Positions 26,815 to 40,709 of a stretch of 55,308 nucleotides of DNA are shown here, in pieces (the stretch's first letter is position 1; every line of letters starts with the position of its first letter). A program made the translations under genes and the position numbers. The DNA lies in NCBI GenBank assembly GCA_016189835.1, contig JACPRU010000037.1:1-55308 (forward strand), given 5' to 3'. Source of the DNA: Deltaproteobacteria bacterium. GTDB taxonomy: Bacteria; Desulfobacterota; Binatia; JACPRU01. Under the pieces are notes generated by a model, which had not been told where the DNA came from, searched no databases, and worked only from the letters and a program-made list of their open reading frames with translations.

Positions 26815-28341
26815 ATGCGGCGCTCATCCCCTTCCCGGACGTGGATCCCCGTCCTCCTGCCGATGGCGTGCTTCCTGTCGGCCGCCGGACGTCACATCGG
26901 CGAGACGCCGGCGTTGGATCCGTTGCTGTTCTATCGCGAGGCCACGATCGTGGCCACCGAGGGACTTCCCGCGCTCTATCGCCTGACCCACACCGCCCAC
27001 CCCCCGCTGTTGCAGGGGCTGGTCGCGCTCGCGTTCGGGCTGGTGGGTCGATCCCCCGCCGCGTACACCGCCGTCGGCGTCGCGTGCTTCGCGGTGGGCG
27101 CTCTGATGGTGAACGCGGTCGTCAGCCGCTGCTACTCGTCTCGGGCGGCGTTCGCGGCCACGCTCCTCCTCTACTCGTGCCCGCTCGTGCTCGTGAACGC
27201 GTTCTATCCGACCCACGAGACGGTCCTGCTCGCCGTGGTGGCCTCGGCGCTGTACTTCTTCGCCGCCGATCGCTTCGTGCCGTTTCGCTGGTCGCTCATC
27301 CCGCTGGTCTTTCTCAAGCAGACGGCGCTCGTGGCTCTCGCTTCGTTCTTCGCCGCTCGGCTTCTCGATCGGCTGCGCCGCGGAGCGGGCCGGCGCCGGC
27401 TCGCCGACGACGTCGCGGACTTTCTCCCGGCGGTCGCCGCCGGGTTGGCGTGGGCCGTCTTCCTCCGTGCACTCGGCGGGTCGGAGTGGCGCGGCGACCT
27501 GCTCGGCCAGGCCGCCGGGGGCAGCACCTACGCTTATCTCGGCGAGCGGCTGCTGCACCTCGGCGTATTCAACGCGTTCTTGCGGCGCAACCTGGAGAAC
27601 GCGCTGATCTACAACTGGCAATGGTCGATCACGCTGTCGGCGCTCGCCCTGACGCTCGGCACCGCGGCACGCCGGCGAGAGCCGCCTTCCCCCGGGGCTT
27701 TCCGCTGCGCGACGTTCCTGGCGATCTTCTCGCCGTCGTACGCTTTGCTCGTGCTGTCGATCCCCACCTGGACGATTCCGCGCTACGGCATCCCGCTGTT
27801 GCTCGGACCGTACGTCGCGCTCGGCGTCGCCGCGGCGAGGATCGGCAACCGCGGGCGATTCGCCGCCCTGGTCACCGTCCTGTGGGCCGTCAGTTGGGTC
27901 GCGAACCTCAGCTCGCTCGATCCCGTGACCGCGCGCCACGGTGCGCTCGAGATCTACGGCCAACGACTCTACGATGTCCCCGAAGAGAACGCCGGCGCCG
28001 ACCGGCTGACGTACAATCTCCAGTTTCTGGACGCCGTCGCGTCCCAGAATGCTCTGGTCGCCGCCGCCCTGCGGTCCGGCGCCGATGGCCTGGTCACCGA
28101 CTGCGCAGCCTTGAAGCTCGACGAGAAGCTCGCCGCCATCGCTCTGCACCCCGAGTATTACCCGTACCCCGCGGCCCGTCCCTTGTTCTGCGCCGGGCCG
28201 GAGGGACTCGGCGATCCCGGCGTCGCGCAGCGGCTCACCGGCCGCGTCCTCTACGTCGGGCGCGACGATCGGTCGCGGCTCCAAGCCCTCGTGGACGGAC
28301 TCGGGGCGTCCATCTCGATCGTCGGCGACAGCCCCTCATGA
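26815..28341 (+). CDS. polytopic GT-C membrane glycosyltransferase, ArnT/GT39-like
   Basis: The 508-residue protein has about ten to twelve membrane segments. It has the early extracytoplasmic acidic loop (ETPALDPLLFYREA) and the HPPL motif at AHPPLLQGL, both seen in GT-C transferases of the PMT/ArnT/GT39-GT83 type. These move a sugar from a polyprenyl-phosphate donor outside the membrane. The C-terminal 150 residues are less hydrophobic and probably periplasmic. Donor and acceptor are unknown. The start is the ATG at 26815, three codons inside the longest frame. It is linked through a 17-codon bridging ORF to a YfhO-family gene. Confidence 0.7.
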   Translation: MRRSSPSRTWIPVLLPMACFLSAAGRHIGETPALDPLLFYREATIVATEGLPALYRLTHTAHPPLLQGLVALAFGLVGRSPAAYTAVGVACFAVGALMVNAVVSRCYSSRAAFAATLLLYSCPLVLVNAFYPTHETVLLAVVASALYFFAADRFVPFRWSLIPLVFLKQTALVALASFFAARLLDRLRRGAGRRRLADDVADFLPAVAAGLAWAVFLRALGGSEWRGDLLGQAAGGSTYAYLGERLLHLGVFNAFLRRNLENALIYNWQWSITLSALALTLGTAARRREPPSPGAFRCATFLAIFSPSYALLVLSIPTWTIPRYGIPLLLGPYVALGVAAARIGNRGRFAALVTVLWAVSWVANLSSLDPVTARHGALEIYGQRLYDVPEENAGADRLTYNLQFLDAVASQNALVAAALRSGADGLVTDCAALKLDEKLAAIALHPEYYPYPAARPLFCAGPEGLGDPGVAQRLTGRVLYVGRDDRSRLQALVDGLGASISIVGDSPS

Positions 28342-28391
28342 CCTCGCTCCGGATTCTCGAACGCGTCCGGGGAGGTCGCCGAGAACCATGA
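28338..28391 (+). CDS. 17-codon bridging ORF between GT-C and YfhO genes
   Basis: The ATG overlaps the stop of the GT-C gene (ATGA, 28338-28341) and its TGA overlaps the start of the YfhO gene (ATGA, 28388-28391). It encodes MTSLRILERVRGGRREP. It may be a translational relay rather than a functional peptide. GGGGAGG inside it could be the ribosome site of the next gene. Confidence 0.3.
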   Translation: MTSLRILERVRGGRREP

Positions 28392-30469
28392 TCGCCGTGG
28401 CCGCTTTGCTGCTCGCCGCGGGCTTCTTCGCGCCGGCGATCGTGGCCGGGCAGGTGCCCGTCTTCCGCGATTTCGTGAACGTCTTCCTGCCCTTCAGGCT
28501 CTACGCGGCCCACGCACTGGCGCACGGCCGGCTGCCGCTCTGGACGCGGGAGGCCGCGTTCGGCGTGCCGTTTCTCGGCAACTACCAGAGCGCGGTTCTC
28601 TACCCGCCGTCGGCCCTCATCGATCTCATGCCCGCTCCGCTCGGCTTCGGCCTCTATCTGGCTTTCCATTTCTGGATGGCCGGGCTCGGCATGGATGCCC
28701 TCCTGCGGCGCCGCGGCCTCCCGCCGCGTGCCCGCCTGCTCGGCGCATTCGTGATGATGCTCGGCGGCATCATGATCTCCGTCACCGCCGGCAACCACCT
28801 GTCGGTGGTCGCCTGGATCCCGCTGTCGCTCGCCGCCGCCGAGGACGTGGCGGGCGCACCTCGGCCCGCGCGGTTGGCGTGGCTGGTGGGCCTGTTGACG
28901 CTTCAGGTGCTGGCCGGCGCCCCCGAGACCTTCGCTCAGTCCGCGGTGCTCGTCGCCGTGGCCGCCTGCCTGGCGCGGCGCCGGCAGCGCAGCGGCTGGT
29001 CCGGCGTCGCGCTCGTCGGCCTGGCCGGCCTGCTCGCGATCGCTCTGTCCGCGGCGCAGCTCCTGCCGACCGCCGAGTATTTCGCGCAGACCCGACGTTC
29101 CGCGGGGCTCGGCGCGGGGCTCGCGCTCGAGAATTCGCTGGAACCGCAGACTCTGCTCACGCTGCTTTCTCCCCATCGCCTGGACGGCGGCATCGTCACG
29201 AACATCCGGGAAGCCGAGGTGCCGATCTTCTGGAGCATCTACATCGGCATCGTTCCGCTGGCGCTCGCGCTGATCGGCTGCGCGACCCGCCGCGGCCGGC
29301 GCTGGGCGCTCGCGCTGGCCGCGAGCCTGCTGCTGGCGCTCGGCCGCTTCACGCCGGTCTACCCGCTTCTCTACGCCTGCTTCCCCTGGGTGCTGGGAAC
29401 GTTTCGTTATCCGCAGAAATTCCTCTTCACGGCGCACGTCGCGGCGAGCGTCCTCGCCGCCGTCGGCTTCGCGTGGGTCGAGGAGCACGCCGCGCGCGTG
29501 CGCGAGCCGATCCGCCGGCTGCTCGCCGGCGCGCTCCTGATCGCCACCCTGGTCGACCTCTGGGCGGTCCACGAGCCGGCGATGCTGTTCTCCGACTGGG
29601 ATCAGCTGCTCGGCTCGACGCCTCGGTCGCTGGTCGAAGAGGGGCCGGACGCGCGGATCTTCCAATACGAGGCCACTCCCGCCGGCCTCGAGCCCTGGCT
29701 GCCGCGATTCTGGATCGGCGGCGATCTGCGCGCGCGGGAGAACGAGCTTTGGGCGAAGCTCGCGATGAACGTCCCCCTCGCCTACGGGGTCGGCTACACG
29801 AACGGCTTCGACAGCCTGAGCGAGCTCCGTCCCGCGGTCGGCGCACTGTACGCCGCGCTCCAGGGACTTCCGCTCCCGGACGCTCTGCGGCTGCTGCGAA
29901 GTCTCGGCGTCCGTTTCCTCGTGGGGGAGCAACGGCTCGACGATCCGGCGCTCGCCATCGTGCAGCGCGCCGGGCCGCAGCGCTCGTGGATCTACCGCCT
30001 GGAGGCTCCGGCGCCGCGCATCTACCTGGCCCGGCGATTCCGGCGGCTGCCCTCGGCGCCGGAGGCCTTTCGTGCGATGTCGCAGCCGTCGTTCCAACCG
30101 GGCGCCGACGTGGTGTTGCTCGATTCGCCGGGCGGAGCCGAGCGCGGGGAGTTCGCCGACGGATCGCTGCGGATCGCCGACGACGGCCCCGAATCGCTGT
30201 CGGTGGTGGTGGAGACGACGGGCAGCGCGCTCCTCGTCGTCGCCGATTCGTACTTCCCCGGATGGCGCGCGGAAATCGACGGCCGCCCCGCCGCGATCCT
30301 CCGATCCAACGGAGATCTGGCCCGCGCCGTGGAGGTCCCGTCCGGCAAACACTCCGTGAGCATGATCTACCGGCCCGAGTCCTTTCGTCTGGGTCTGACG
30401 ATCTCGTGCTGGGCGCTGATCGCTCTGGCGGTCACCCTGCGAGCCGTGCGACTGGTGTCGCTACCGTGA
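28388..30469 (+). CDS. YfhO-family membrane protein, copy 1
   Basis: The 693-residue protein has roughly a dozen membrane helices and a large extracytoplasmic C-terminal beta domain. Family hallmarks are PLWTREAAFGVPFLGN and VLYPPSALI in the first loop, FRYPQKFLFTAHV mid-protein, and SYFPGWRAEIDGRP with a following YRPESF near the end (from about residue 618). YfhO in Bacillus works with CsbB and GtcA to transfer sugars from a polyprenyl-phosphate carrier to lipoteichoic acid, so a glycosylation role outside the membrane is likely. This copy lies apart from the four-copy array and pairs with an ArnT-like gene. Confidence 0.85.
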   Translation: MIAVAALLLAAGFFAPAIVAGQVPVFRDFVNVFLPFRLYAAHALAHGRLPLWTREAAFGVPFLGNYQSAVLYPPSALIDLMPAPLGFGLYLAFHFWMAGLGMDALLRRRGLPPRARLLGAFVMMLGGIMISVTAGNHLSVVAWIPLSLAAAEDVAGAPRPARLAWLVGLLTLQVLAGAPETFAQSAVLVAVAACLARRRQRSGWSGVALVGLAGLLAIALSAAQLLPTAEYFAQTRRSAGLGAGLALENSLEPQTLLTLLSPHRLDGGIVTNIREAEVPIFWSIYIGIVPLALALIGCATRRGRRWALALAASLLLALGRFTPVYPLLYACFPWVLGTFRYPQKFLFTAHVAASVLAAVGFAWVEEHAARVREPIRRLLAGALLIATLVDLWAVHEPAMLFSDWDQLLGSTPRSLVEEGPDARIFQYEATPAGLEPWLPRFWIGGDLRARENELWAKLAMNVPLAYGVGYTNGFDSLSELRPAVGALYAALQGLPLPDALRLLRSLGVRFLVGEQRLDDPALAIVQRAGPQRSWIYRLEAPAPRIYLARRFRRLPSAPEAFRAMSQPSFQPGADVVLLDSPGGAERGEFADGSLRIADDGPESLSVVVETTGSALLVVADSYFPGWRAEIDGRPAAILRSNGDLARAVEVPSGKHSVSMIYRPESFRLGLTISCWALIALAVTLRAVRLVSLP

Positions 30470-30492
30470 CGGGTCTGAAATCTCCACGGCTC

Positions 30493-30520
30493 CCGGCGGC
30501 TTCGTTGCGGCCTCCGCCGG
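30493..30520 (+). other. GC-rich inverted repeat before ppdK
   Basis: CCGGCGG (30493-30499) and CCGCCGG (30514-30520) are perfect inverted repeats around 14 bases in the 96-base gap between the YfhO gene and ppdK. It could be a weak terminator or mRNA stem; no T run follows. Confidence 0.3.
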
Positions 30521-30565
30521 CGCGTGGTACTGAGCCCCGCTTTACCGGCTCGAGTGGAGAGCACC

Positions 30566-33354
<2,789 letters not shown>

Positions 33355-33358
<4 letters not shown>

Positions 33359-34200
33359 ACCGCATCCGCGGCACCACCCGCCTGGTCGCCATTCTCGGCG
33401 ACCCCGTGGAGCACTCGCGGTCTCCCGCCATGCACAACGCCGCGTTCGCCGCGCTGCGGCTCGACTACGTCTACGTGGCGTTGCGGGTGCGGCCCGACGA
33501 CCTTCGCCGCGCGATCACCGGCGTCCGCGCGCTCGGCTTCGCCGGCCTGAACGTCACCGTGCCTCACAAGCAGGCGGTCCTGCCTCTGCTCGACCGGCTC
33601 GCTCCCGCCGCGCGCGAGATCGGCGCGGTCAATACGGTCGTGCGGGAGAACGGCCGGCTCGTCGGCCACAACACCGACGCCGAGGGTTTTCGCCGGGCGG
33701 TCCGAGCGCTCGGCTTCCGCGGGCGCGGCCGGGCGGCGGTGCTGCTCGGCGCCGGCGGATCGGCGCGGGCGGTCGCCTGGGCGCTGGCCGGAGAGGGCCT
33801 GCGGCGGATGACGATCCTCAACCGCGACGTGGCGCGCGCGTCGGCGCTGGCGCGCGACGTCCGAGCGCACGGTGGGCCGGTCGTCGAAGTGGGGCCGCTC
33901 GACGCCGCGATGGCCGCCGACACGGTCGGCGGCGCCGACTTGATCGTCAACTGCACCTCACTCGGCCTCGACGGCAAAAGCTCTCCGCGGGTGGCGATCG
34001 CGGCGACGCCGGATCACTGCCTCTTCTACGACCTCGTGTACGGCGCGCGGCCGACTCCGTTCCTGCGCTCGGCGTTGCGCGGCGGGAGGCGCACCGGCGA
34101 CGGCCTCGGCATGCTGCTCGAGCAAGCCGGCTTGGCGTTCCATATCTGGACGGGCCGCCGAGCGCCGCTCGACGTGATGCGCGCGGCGCTGCGATCGTAG
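33355..34200 (+). CDS. aroE: shikimate dehydrogenase (NADP+)
   Basis: This 281-residue enzyme of aromatic amino-acid biosynthesis reduces 3-dehydroshikimate. Motifs in order are GDPVEHSRSPAMHN (substrate binding), NVTVPHKQAV with the catalytic Lys, NTDAEGF with the catalytic Asp, the NADP-binding GAGGSARAVAWAL, NRDVARA and the C-terminal GDGLGMLLEQAGLAF. The start is a GTG overlapping the ppdK stop (GTGA). A very long open frame continues upstream over ppdK and YfhO copy 1, but only this last part codes for a protein. The gene directly precedes the pilus operon. Confidence 0.96.
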
Positions 34201-34212
34201 GCTCGGCGTGGT

Positions 34213-34241
34213 TTGACCCCCCTGCGGCGCTGCGTTAGCCT
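34213..34241 (+). promoter_or_regulatory. possible sigma-70 promoter of the pil operon
   Basis: TTGACC (34213-34218) and TAGCCT (34236-34241) are spaced by 17 bases in the 136-base gap before pilB. The -35 match is good and the -10 match moderate. Confidence 0.3.
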
Positions 34242-34336
34242 TCTCGGTGACGTTCGCATGCCTGCCGCGTTGAAGATCGCCGAGCCAGACCCGGGCGCTC
34301 CCGGCGGCACCGATTGACGCGATTTCGGCGATCGGC

Positions 34337-36025
<1,689 letters not shown>

Positions 36026-36074
36026 AGCGCGGGTCGTGTACACTACGTCCGTTGCCTAGCGTGAGGGACCCCCG

Positions 36075-37166
36075 ATGGCGGACATCCAAGAGTTCCTGAA
36101 GATCATGATCGAGAAGGGCGCCTCCGACCTGCACATCGCGGTCAGCAGTCCGCCCCTGGTGCGCGTGAACGGGGCCCTCTCCCCGCTCCCTTACCCTCCG
36201 CTCACGCAGACCGACACCAAGAACCTCTGCTACAGCCTGCTCACCGAGGCGCAGAAGCACCGCTTCGAGGAAGACCTCGAGCTCGACTTCTCGTTCGCCG
36301 TGCGCGGGCTCGCGCGATTCCGCGGCAATCTGTTCTTGCAGAAGGGCTCGGTCGGCGGGGCGTTCCGCGCCGTCCCTTACAAGATCCAGTCGTTCCAGGA
36401 GCTCGGCCTGCCGTTCGTCGTCAACGAGCTCTGCAAGCAGCCGCGCGGGCTGGTGCTGGTCACCGGCCCCACCGGCAGCGGCAAGTCGACCTCGCTGGCC
36501 TCGATGGTCGACAAGGTGAACATGGAGCGGCGCGAGCACGTGGTCACGGTCGAGGATCCGATCGAGTTCGTCCACGAGAGCAAGCGCTGCCTGGTCAACC
36601 AGCGCGAGGTGTTCGCCGACACCAAGGGCTTCACCAATGCGCTGCGCCACGTGCTGCGCCAGGATCCGGACATCGTGCTGATCGGCGAGATGCGCGACCT
36701 CGAGACGATCGAGACCGCGCTGGTCGTGGCCGAGACCGGCCACCTGGTGTTCTCGACCCTGCACACCAATTCCGCGGTGCAGACCATCAACCGCGTGATC
36801 GACGTCTTTCCGCCGTACCAGCAGCCCCAGGTCCGGGCGCAGCTCTCGGTCGTGCTGGAGGCGGTCATCTCGCAACAGCTGCTGCCGCGCATGGACGGCA
36901 AGGGCCGGGTGCTCGCCTGCGAGGTGATGATTCCCAACGCCGCGATCCGCAACCTGATCCGCGAGCAGAAGGTGCATCAGATCTACTCGCAGATGCAGGT
37001 CGGGCAGGCCAAGCACGGCATGCAGACGATGGGTCAATCGCTGGTCGATCTCTTTCAGCGAAAGCTGATCTCCTTCGAGGAGGCGATGGGGCACGCCACC
37101 GAGCCGGAAGAGCTGCACACCATGCTCACCGGCGCGCCGGCCGCGGCCAAGCCGATGCGGCGCTGA
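36075..37166 (+). CDS. pilT: type IV pilus retraction ATPase PilT
   Basis: The 363-residue ATPase powers pilus retraction and twitching. GASDLHIAVSSPP marks the N-terminal PAS-like part. GPTGSGKSTSL is Walker A, RQDPDIVLIGEMRDLET contains Walker B, GHLVFSTLHTNSA is the His box, and AAIRNLIRE is the PilT-specific retraction signature near the C-terminus. GAGGGA precedes the ATG. It lies 49 bases behind pilB and before pilC. Confidence 0.97.
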   Translation: MADIQEFLKIMIEKGASDLHIAVSSPPLVRVNGALSPLPYPPLTQTDTKNLCYSLLTEAQKHRFEEDLELDFSFAVRGLARFRGNLFLQKGSVGGAFRAVPYKIQSFQELGLPFVVNELCKQPRGLVLVTGPTGSGKSTSLASMVDKVNMERREHVVTVEDPIEFVHESKRCLVNQREVFADTKGFTNALRHVLRQDPDIVLIGEMRDLETIETALVVAETGHLVFSTLHTNSAVQTINRVIDVFPPYQQPQVRAQLSVVLEAVISQQLLPRMDGKGRVLACEVMIPNAAIRNLIREQKVHQIYSQMQVGQAKHGMQTMGQSLVDLFQRKLISFEEAMGHATEPEELHTMLTGAPAAAKPMRR

Positions 37167-37207
37167 GACCGCGCGGGCGCGGACTCCGACAGAAGCGAGG
37201 GAGAGTC

Positions 37208-38431
37208 ATGGCGGTATTTCGATGGGAAGGGATCTCGCCGAGGGGCGAGGTCATGCGCGGGGAGATGGAGGCCACCACGCGCGACGCGGTGATCGTGCGT
37301 CTGCGCACGCAGCGCATCCAGCCGCTTCCCGCCAAGATCAGGGAAAAGGGCAAGGGGCTCGACCGCCAGATCACCATCCCGGGGCTCGGCGAGAAGGTGA
37401 AGACTCGCGACATCGTCGTCTTCACCCGGCAGTTCGCCACCATGATCGACGCCGGCCTGCCGATCGTGCAGTGCCTCGACATCCTGCAGGCGCAGGCCAC
37501 GGTCAAGCCGCTGCGCAAGGCCATCCAGCAGATCAAGGACGACGTCGAGGCCGGGTCCTCGTTCAACGAATCGCTGCGCAAGCACCCGAAGCTGTTCGAC
37601 GAGTTGTACATCAACATGGTCGCGGCCGGCGAGGTCGGCGGCATTCTCGACAACATCATGAACCGGCTCGCCGTTTACATGGAGAAGGCGGCGCGGCTGC
37701 GGGCGAAGATCAAGGGCGCGATGATCTACCCGGCGTCGATCCTCACCGTGGCGGTTGCCGTCACGGCGATCCTGCTGGTCTACGTGATCCCGGTGTTCGC
37801 CGAGCTGTTCTCGAGCTTCGGCCAGGCGTTGCCCGCCCCGACGCAGTTCGTGATCAACCTGTCGAACTTCACCGTCCGCTTCTTCCCGTACATCATCACG
37901 GCGTTGGTCGTGGCCGTGTTCCTCGTGGTGTGGCTCTACCGCACCGAGCAAGGTCGCCTGTCGATCGACGGCTTCCTGCTGCGCCTGCCCGTCTTCGGCG
38001 ACCTGTTCCGCAAGTCGTCGGTCGCCCGGTTCACGCGCACGCTCGGCACGCTGGTTTCCTCGGGCGTTCCGATCCTCGACGCGCTGGCGATCACCGCGCG
38101 GACGGCGGGCAACCGCGTGGTCGAGAAGGCCGTGCTCGCCACGCGCATCTCGATTTCGGAGGGCAAGACGATCGCCGAGCCGCTCACGCAGAGCAAGGTC
38201 TTCCCGCCGATGGTCTGCCAGATGATCGCGGTCGGCGAAACCACCGGCGCGCTCGACTCCATGCTCGGCAAGATCGCCGAGTTCTACGAGGAGGAGGTCG
38301 ACAACACGATCGCCAACCTGACCGCGTTGATGGAGCCGATCGTGATCGTTTTCCTCGGCGTCGTCATCGGTGGTCTGGTGATCTCGATGTACTTGCCGAT
38401 CTTCCAGCTCGGTTCCGTGATCAGTCAGTGA
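37208..38431 (+). CDS. pilC: type IV pilus inner-membrane platform protein PilC
   Basis: The 407-residue platform protein couples PilB/PilT to the pilin fibre. Two GspF/T2SSF domains (about 75-195 and 275-400) have VVFTRQFATMIDAGLPIVQ in the first and ARFTRTLGTLVSSGVPILDA in the second. There are three main membrane helices, including the last one, VIVFLGVVIGGLVISMYLPI. GAGGGAGAG precedes the ATG. The next gene starts 4 bases behind its stop. Confidence 0.97.
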   Translation: MAVFRWEGISPRGEVMRGEMEATTRDAVIVRLRTQRIQPLPAKIREKGKGLDRQITIPGLGEKVKTRDIVVFTRQFATMIDAGLPIVQCLDILQAQATVKPLRKAIQQIKDDVEAGSSFNESLRKHPKLFDELYINMVAAGEVGGILDNIMNRLAVYMEKAARLRAKIKGAMIYPASILTVAVAVTAILLVYVIPVFAELFSSFGQALPAPTQFVINLSNFTVRFFPYIITALVVAVFLVVWLYRTEQGRLSIDGFLLRLPVFGDLFRKSSVARFTRTLGTLVSSGVPILDALAITARTAGNRVVEKAVLATRISISEGKTIAEPLTQSKVFPPMVCQMIAVGETTGALDSMLGKIAEFYEEEVDNTIANLTALMEPIVIVFLGVVIGGLVISMYLPIFQLGSVISQ

Positions 38432-38434
38432 GGG

Positions 38435-40495
38435 ATGCCGCCGGCTGCGAGTAGCCCGGACCTGGCGGTGGAGGCGCTGCGCGGACGCCTTCGCGGCTGG
38501 CTGCTCGCCCGCATCCTCGGCGTCACCGTCTTTCTCGGCGCCCTGGCGCTCACGCACCTGTCGCCGGGCTCCGATCCGAGCTACCCGCTGCGCTCGCTCA
38601 CGGCGCTGATCGTCGTCGCCTACGCCTTCTCCATCGCCTCGGCGTACGCGGTCTCGCGCACGACCCGCCTGCGCGCGTTCGCCCTCGTGCAGATCGTCGC
38701 GGAGATCGCCCTCATCTCCGCGGCGGTGCTCCTCACCGGCGCGCTCGAGAGCCCGATGGCCGTGTGGTACAACCTGGCGATCATCGGCGCGGCGCTGCTG
38801 CTGTTCCGGCCCGGCGCCTTCCTGGCGGCGACGCTCTCGTCGCTCTCCTACGGCACCCTCATCAACCTCGCCTACTACGGAGCGCTGCCGAGCTCGCTGC
38901 CGATGACGGTCCCCGAGCCCGGCCTCGGAATCCTCTACCACATCACCGCGAACATCGCCTCGTTCTTCTCGATCGCGTTTCTGTCGTCGATCCTCGTCGA
39001 GCGCATCGCCGCGGCCGAGCGCGCCCTCGAGCAGTCGGAGGCGAACTTCCAGCGCCTCGACAACCTGCAGCGGGTGCTGGTGCAGAACCTCGAGAGCGGC
39101 GTGCTGACCACCGATGCCGAAGGCGTCGTCGCCTCGGCCAACCAGGCGATCGCCGCCATCATCGGCCGGCCCGCGGCCGAGCTGCTGGGCAAGCGGATCT
39201 CGGAGATCTTCCCCGTGCTCCGCCCGCCGGTCGGCGCCAAGAGCGTGCGCGACCCGAGCCCGATTCCGATCGAGCTCGCGCACCGCGCGCGGCCCGATGC
39301 CGAGGAGCAGACCCTGCGCTGTACGAGCGCTCGACTGAGCGACACCTACCAGAACCTGATCGGGGCGCTGTACATCCTCCAGGACGTCACCGGCCTCAAG
39401 AAGCTGACGGCGGAGACGCTGCCCGAGCCGGCCGCGGAACCGGCGCCGAGGCCACGGGCGAGCGACGTTCCGGAGATCATCGGATTCCTCGGCCGCAGCC
39501 CGCGCATCCTGCAGATCGTCGAGCTCATCCGCAAGATCGCCCCCACCGACTCGACGGTGCTGATCACCGGCGAGAGCGGAACGGGCAAGGAGCTCGCCGC
39601 GCAGGCGATCCATTCTCTCGGCTCGCGCCGCGACAAGCCGATGGTGGTCGTCAACTGCGCCGCCATTCCCGCCAACCTGATCGAGAGCGAGCTGTTCGGC
39701 CACGTTCGCGGCGCGTTCACGGGCGCGGTCGCCGACCGCCGGGGGCTCTTCCGCGCCGCCGACCGCGGCACGATCTTCCTCGACGAGGTCGGTGATCTGC
39801 CCCTGGCGCTGCAGGTGAAGCTGCTGCGGGTGTTGCAGGAAAGAGCGTTCACCCCGGTGGGCGCGCAGTCCCAGGTGGCGGTCGACGTCCGCATCGTCGC
39901 GGCGACCAACCGCGAGCTCGAGGCGGAGGTGGCTTGCGGCAAGTTCCGCGAGGATCTCTTCTATCGGCTGAACGTGATCTGCCTGCAGATGCCCCCGCTG
40001 CGACAGCGCGCCGAGGATCTGCCGTTGTTGATCGATCACTTCCTCGGCCGCTTCTGCGAGGCGCTGCACCGGCCGCGCTGCAGGCTCTCTCCGGGGGCGT
40101 CGCGAAGGCTCTTGGCGCACGGCTATCCGGGCAACATCCGCGAGCTCGAGAACGTCATCGAGCACGCCGTCGCGCTGGCGGAAGGGGAGATCATCCGCGA
40201 GGAGGATCTCCCGCCGGGCCTGCAGAACGGCGCCCCCTCCGCCCGCGACGCGCCGCCGGACGGCCCCCGAGGCGCCGGCTCGTCGATCGCCGTCGAGTGG
40301 ATGCAGGATGGTTCCTCGAACCTGGACAGCGAGCTCGAAACCATCGAGCGCAGGCTATTAGAGGAAGCGCTGCGGCGAGCCGGTGGAATCCGCAAGAGGG
40401 CAGCCGAGATCCTCGGCATCAACTATCGATCTCTCCGACACCGCTTGAGCAAATATGGATTCGGGGACGTCGATGGGAGAGAGGTCCGGCATTGA
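38435..40495 (+). CDS. PilS-PilR hybrid: membrane/PAS sensor fused to sigma-54 activator, no kinase or receiver
   Basis: The protein has 686 residues. Residues about 18-190 form six membrane helices like the sensor kinase PilS. About 200-330 form a linker and PAS domain (NLESGVLTTDAEGVVASANQ). About 345-580 form a sigma-54 AAA+ domain with GESGTGKE at 379, the sigma-54-contacting loop GAFTGA at 426-431, IFLDEVGDLP with Asp450/Glu451, and PPLRQRAEDLP with the arginine finger. The end is a Fis-type helix-turn-helix (GGIRKRAAEILGINYRSLRH). No H-box, no HATPase domain and no receiver Asp are present between PAS and AAA+. PilS and PilR are normally separate proteins linked by phosphotransfer. Position between pilC and pilA fits direct control of pilA. 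Confidence 0.93.
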   Translation: MPPAASSPDLAVEALRGRLRGWLLARILGVTVFLGALALTHLSPGSDPSYPLRSLTALIVVAYAFSIASAYAVSRTTRLRAFALVQIVAEIALISAAVLLTGALESPMAVWYNLAIIGAALLLFRPGAFLAATLSSLSYGTLINLAYYGALPSSLPMTVPEPGLGILYHITANIASFFSIAFLSSILVERIAAAERALEQSEANFQRLDNLQRVLVQNLESGVLTTDAEGVVASANQAIAAIIGRPAAELLGKRISEIFPVLRPPVGAKSVRDPSPIPIELAHRARPDAEEQTLRCTSARLSDTYQNLIGALYILQDVTGLKKLTAETLPEPAAEPAPRPRASDVPEIIGFLGRSPRILQIVELIRKIAPTDSTVLITGESGTGKELAAQAIHSLGSRRDKPMVVVNCAAIPANLIESELFGHVRGAFTGAVADRRGLFRAADRGTIFLDEVGDLPLALQVKLLRVLQERAFTPVGAQSQVAVDVRIVAATNRELEAEVACGKFREDLFYRLNVICLQMPPLRQRAEDLPLLIDHFLGRFCEALHRPRCRLSPGASRRLLAHGYPGNIRELENVIEHAVALAEGEIIREEDLPPGLQNGAPSARDAPPDGPRGAGSSIAVEWMQDGSSNLDSELETIERRLLEEALRRAGGIRKRAAEILGINYRSLRHRLSKYGFGDVDGREVRH

Positions 40496-40667
40496 CGATG
40501 GCGTGCCCGGGGCACCGCACCGTTGCCATCCACCCGGCGAAGAGTACGGGATTGACGGGTCGAGCGCCGTTTTTTGTCAATCTAGGGCTTACGGATCGAT
40601 TTCGTCAGGGTTTCGATGGGGCGTGTTGAGAACCACGGCGACCTGTTAACCGATTGAATAGATTTGT

Positions 40668-40680
40668 GAAGAATATCTTC
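40668..40680 (+). promoter_or_regulatory. palindrome, possible activator site
   Basis: GAAGA-ATA-TCTTC is a hyphenated palindrome 44 bases upstream of the -24 box, where a dimeric Fis-type regulator could bind. No experimentally known consensus was matched. Confidence 0.3.
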
Positions 40681-40690
40681 CTGTAGGATA

Positions 40691-40709
40691 ATCGAGTCAT
40701 TCGCTCGAT
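40691..40709 (+). promoter_or_regulatory. inverted repeat abutting the -24 box
   Basis: ATCGAG (40691-40696) and CTCGAT (40704-40709) are perfect inverted repeats with a 7-base spacer. They end at the base before the sigma-54 promoter. A regulator bound here could block or modulate the polymerase. Confidence 0.35.
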
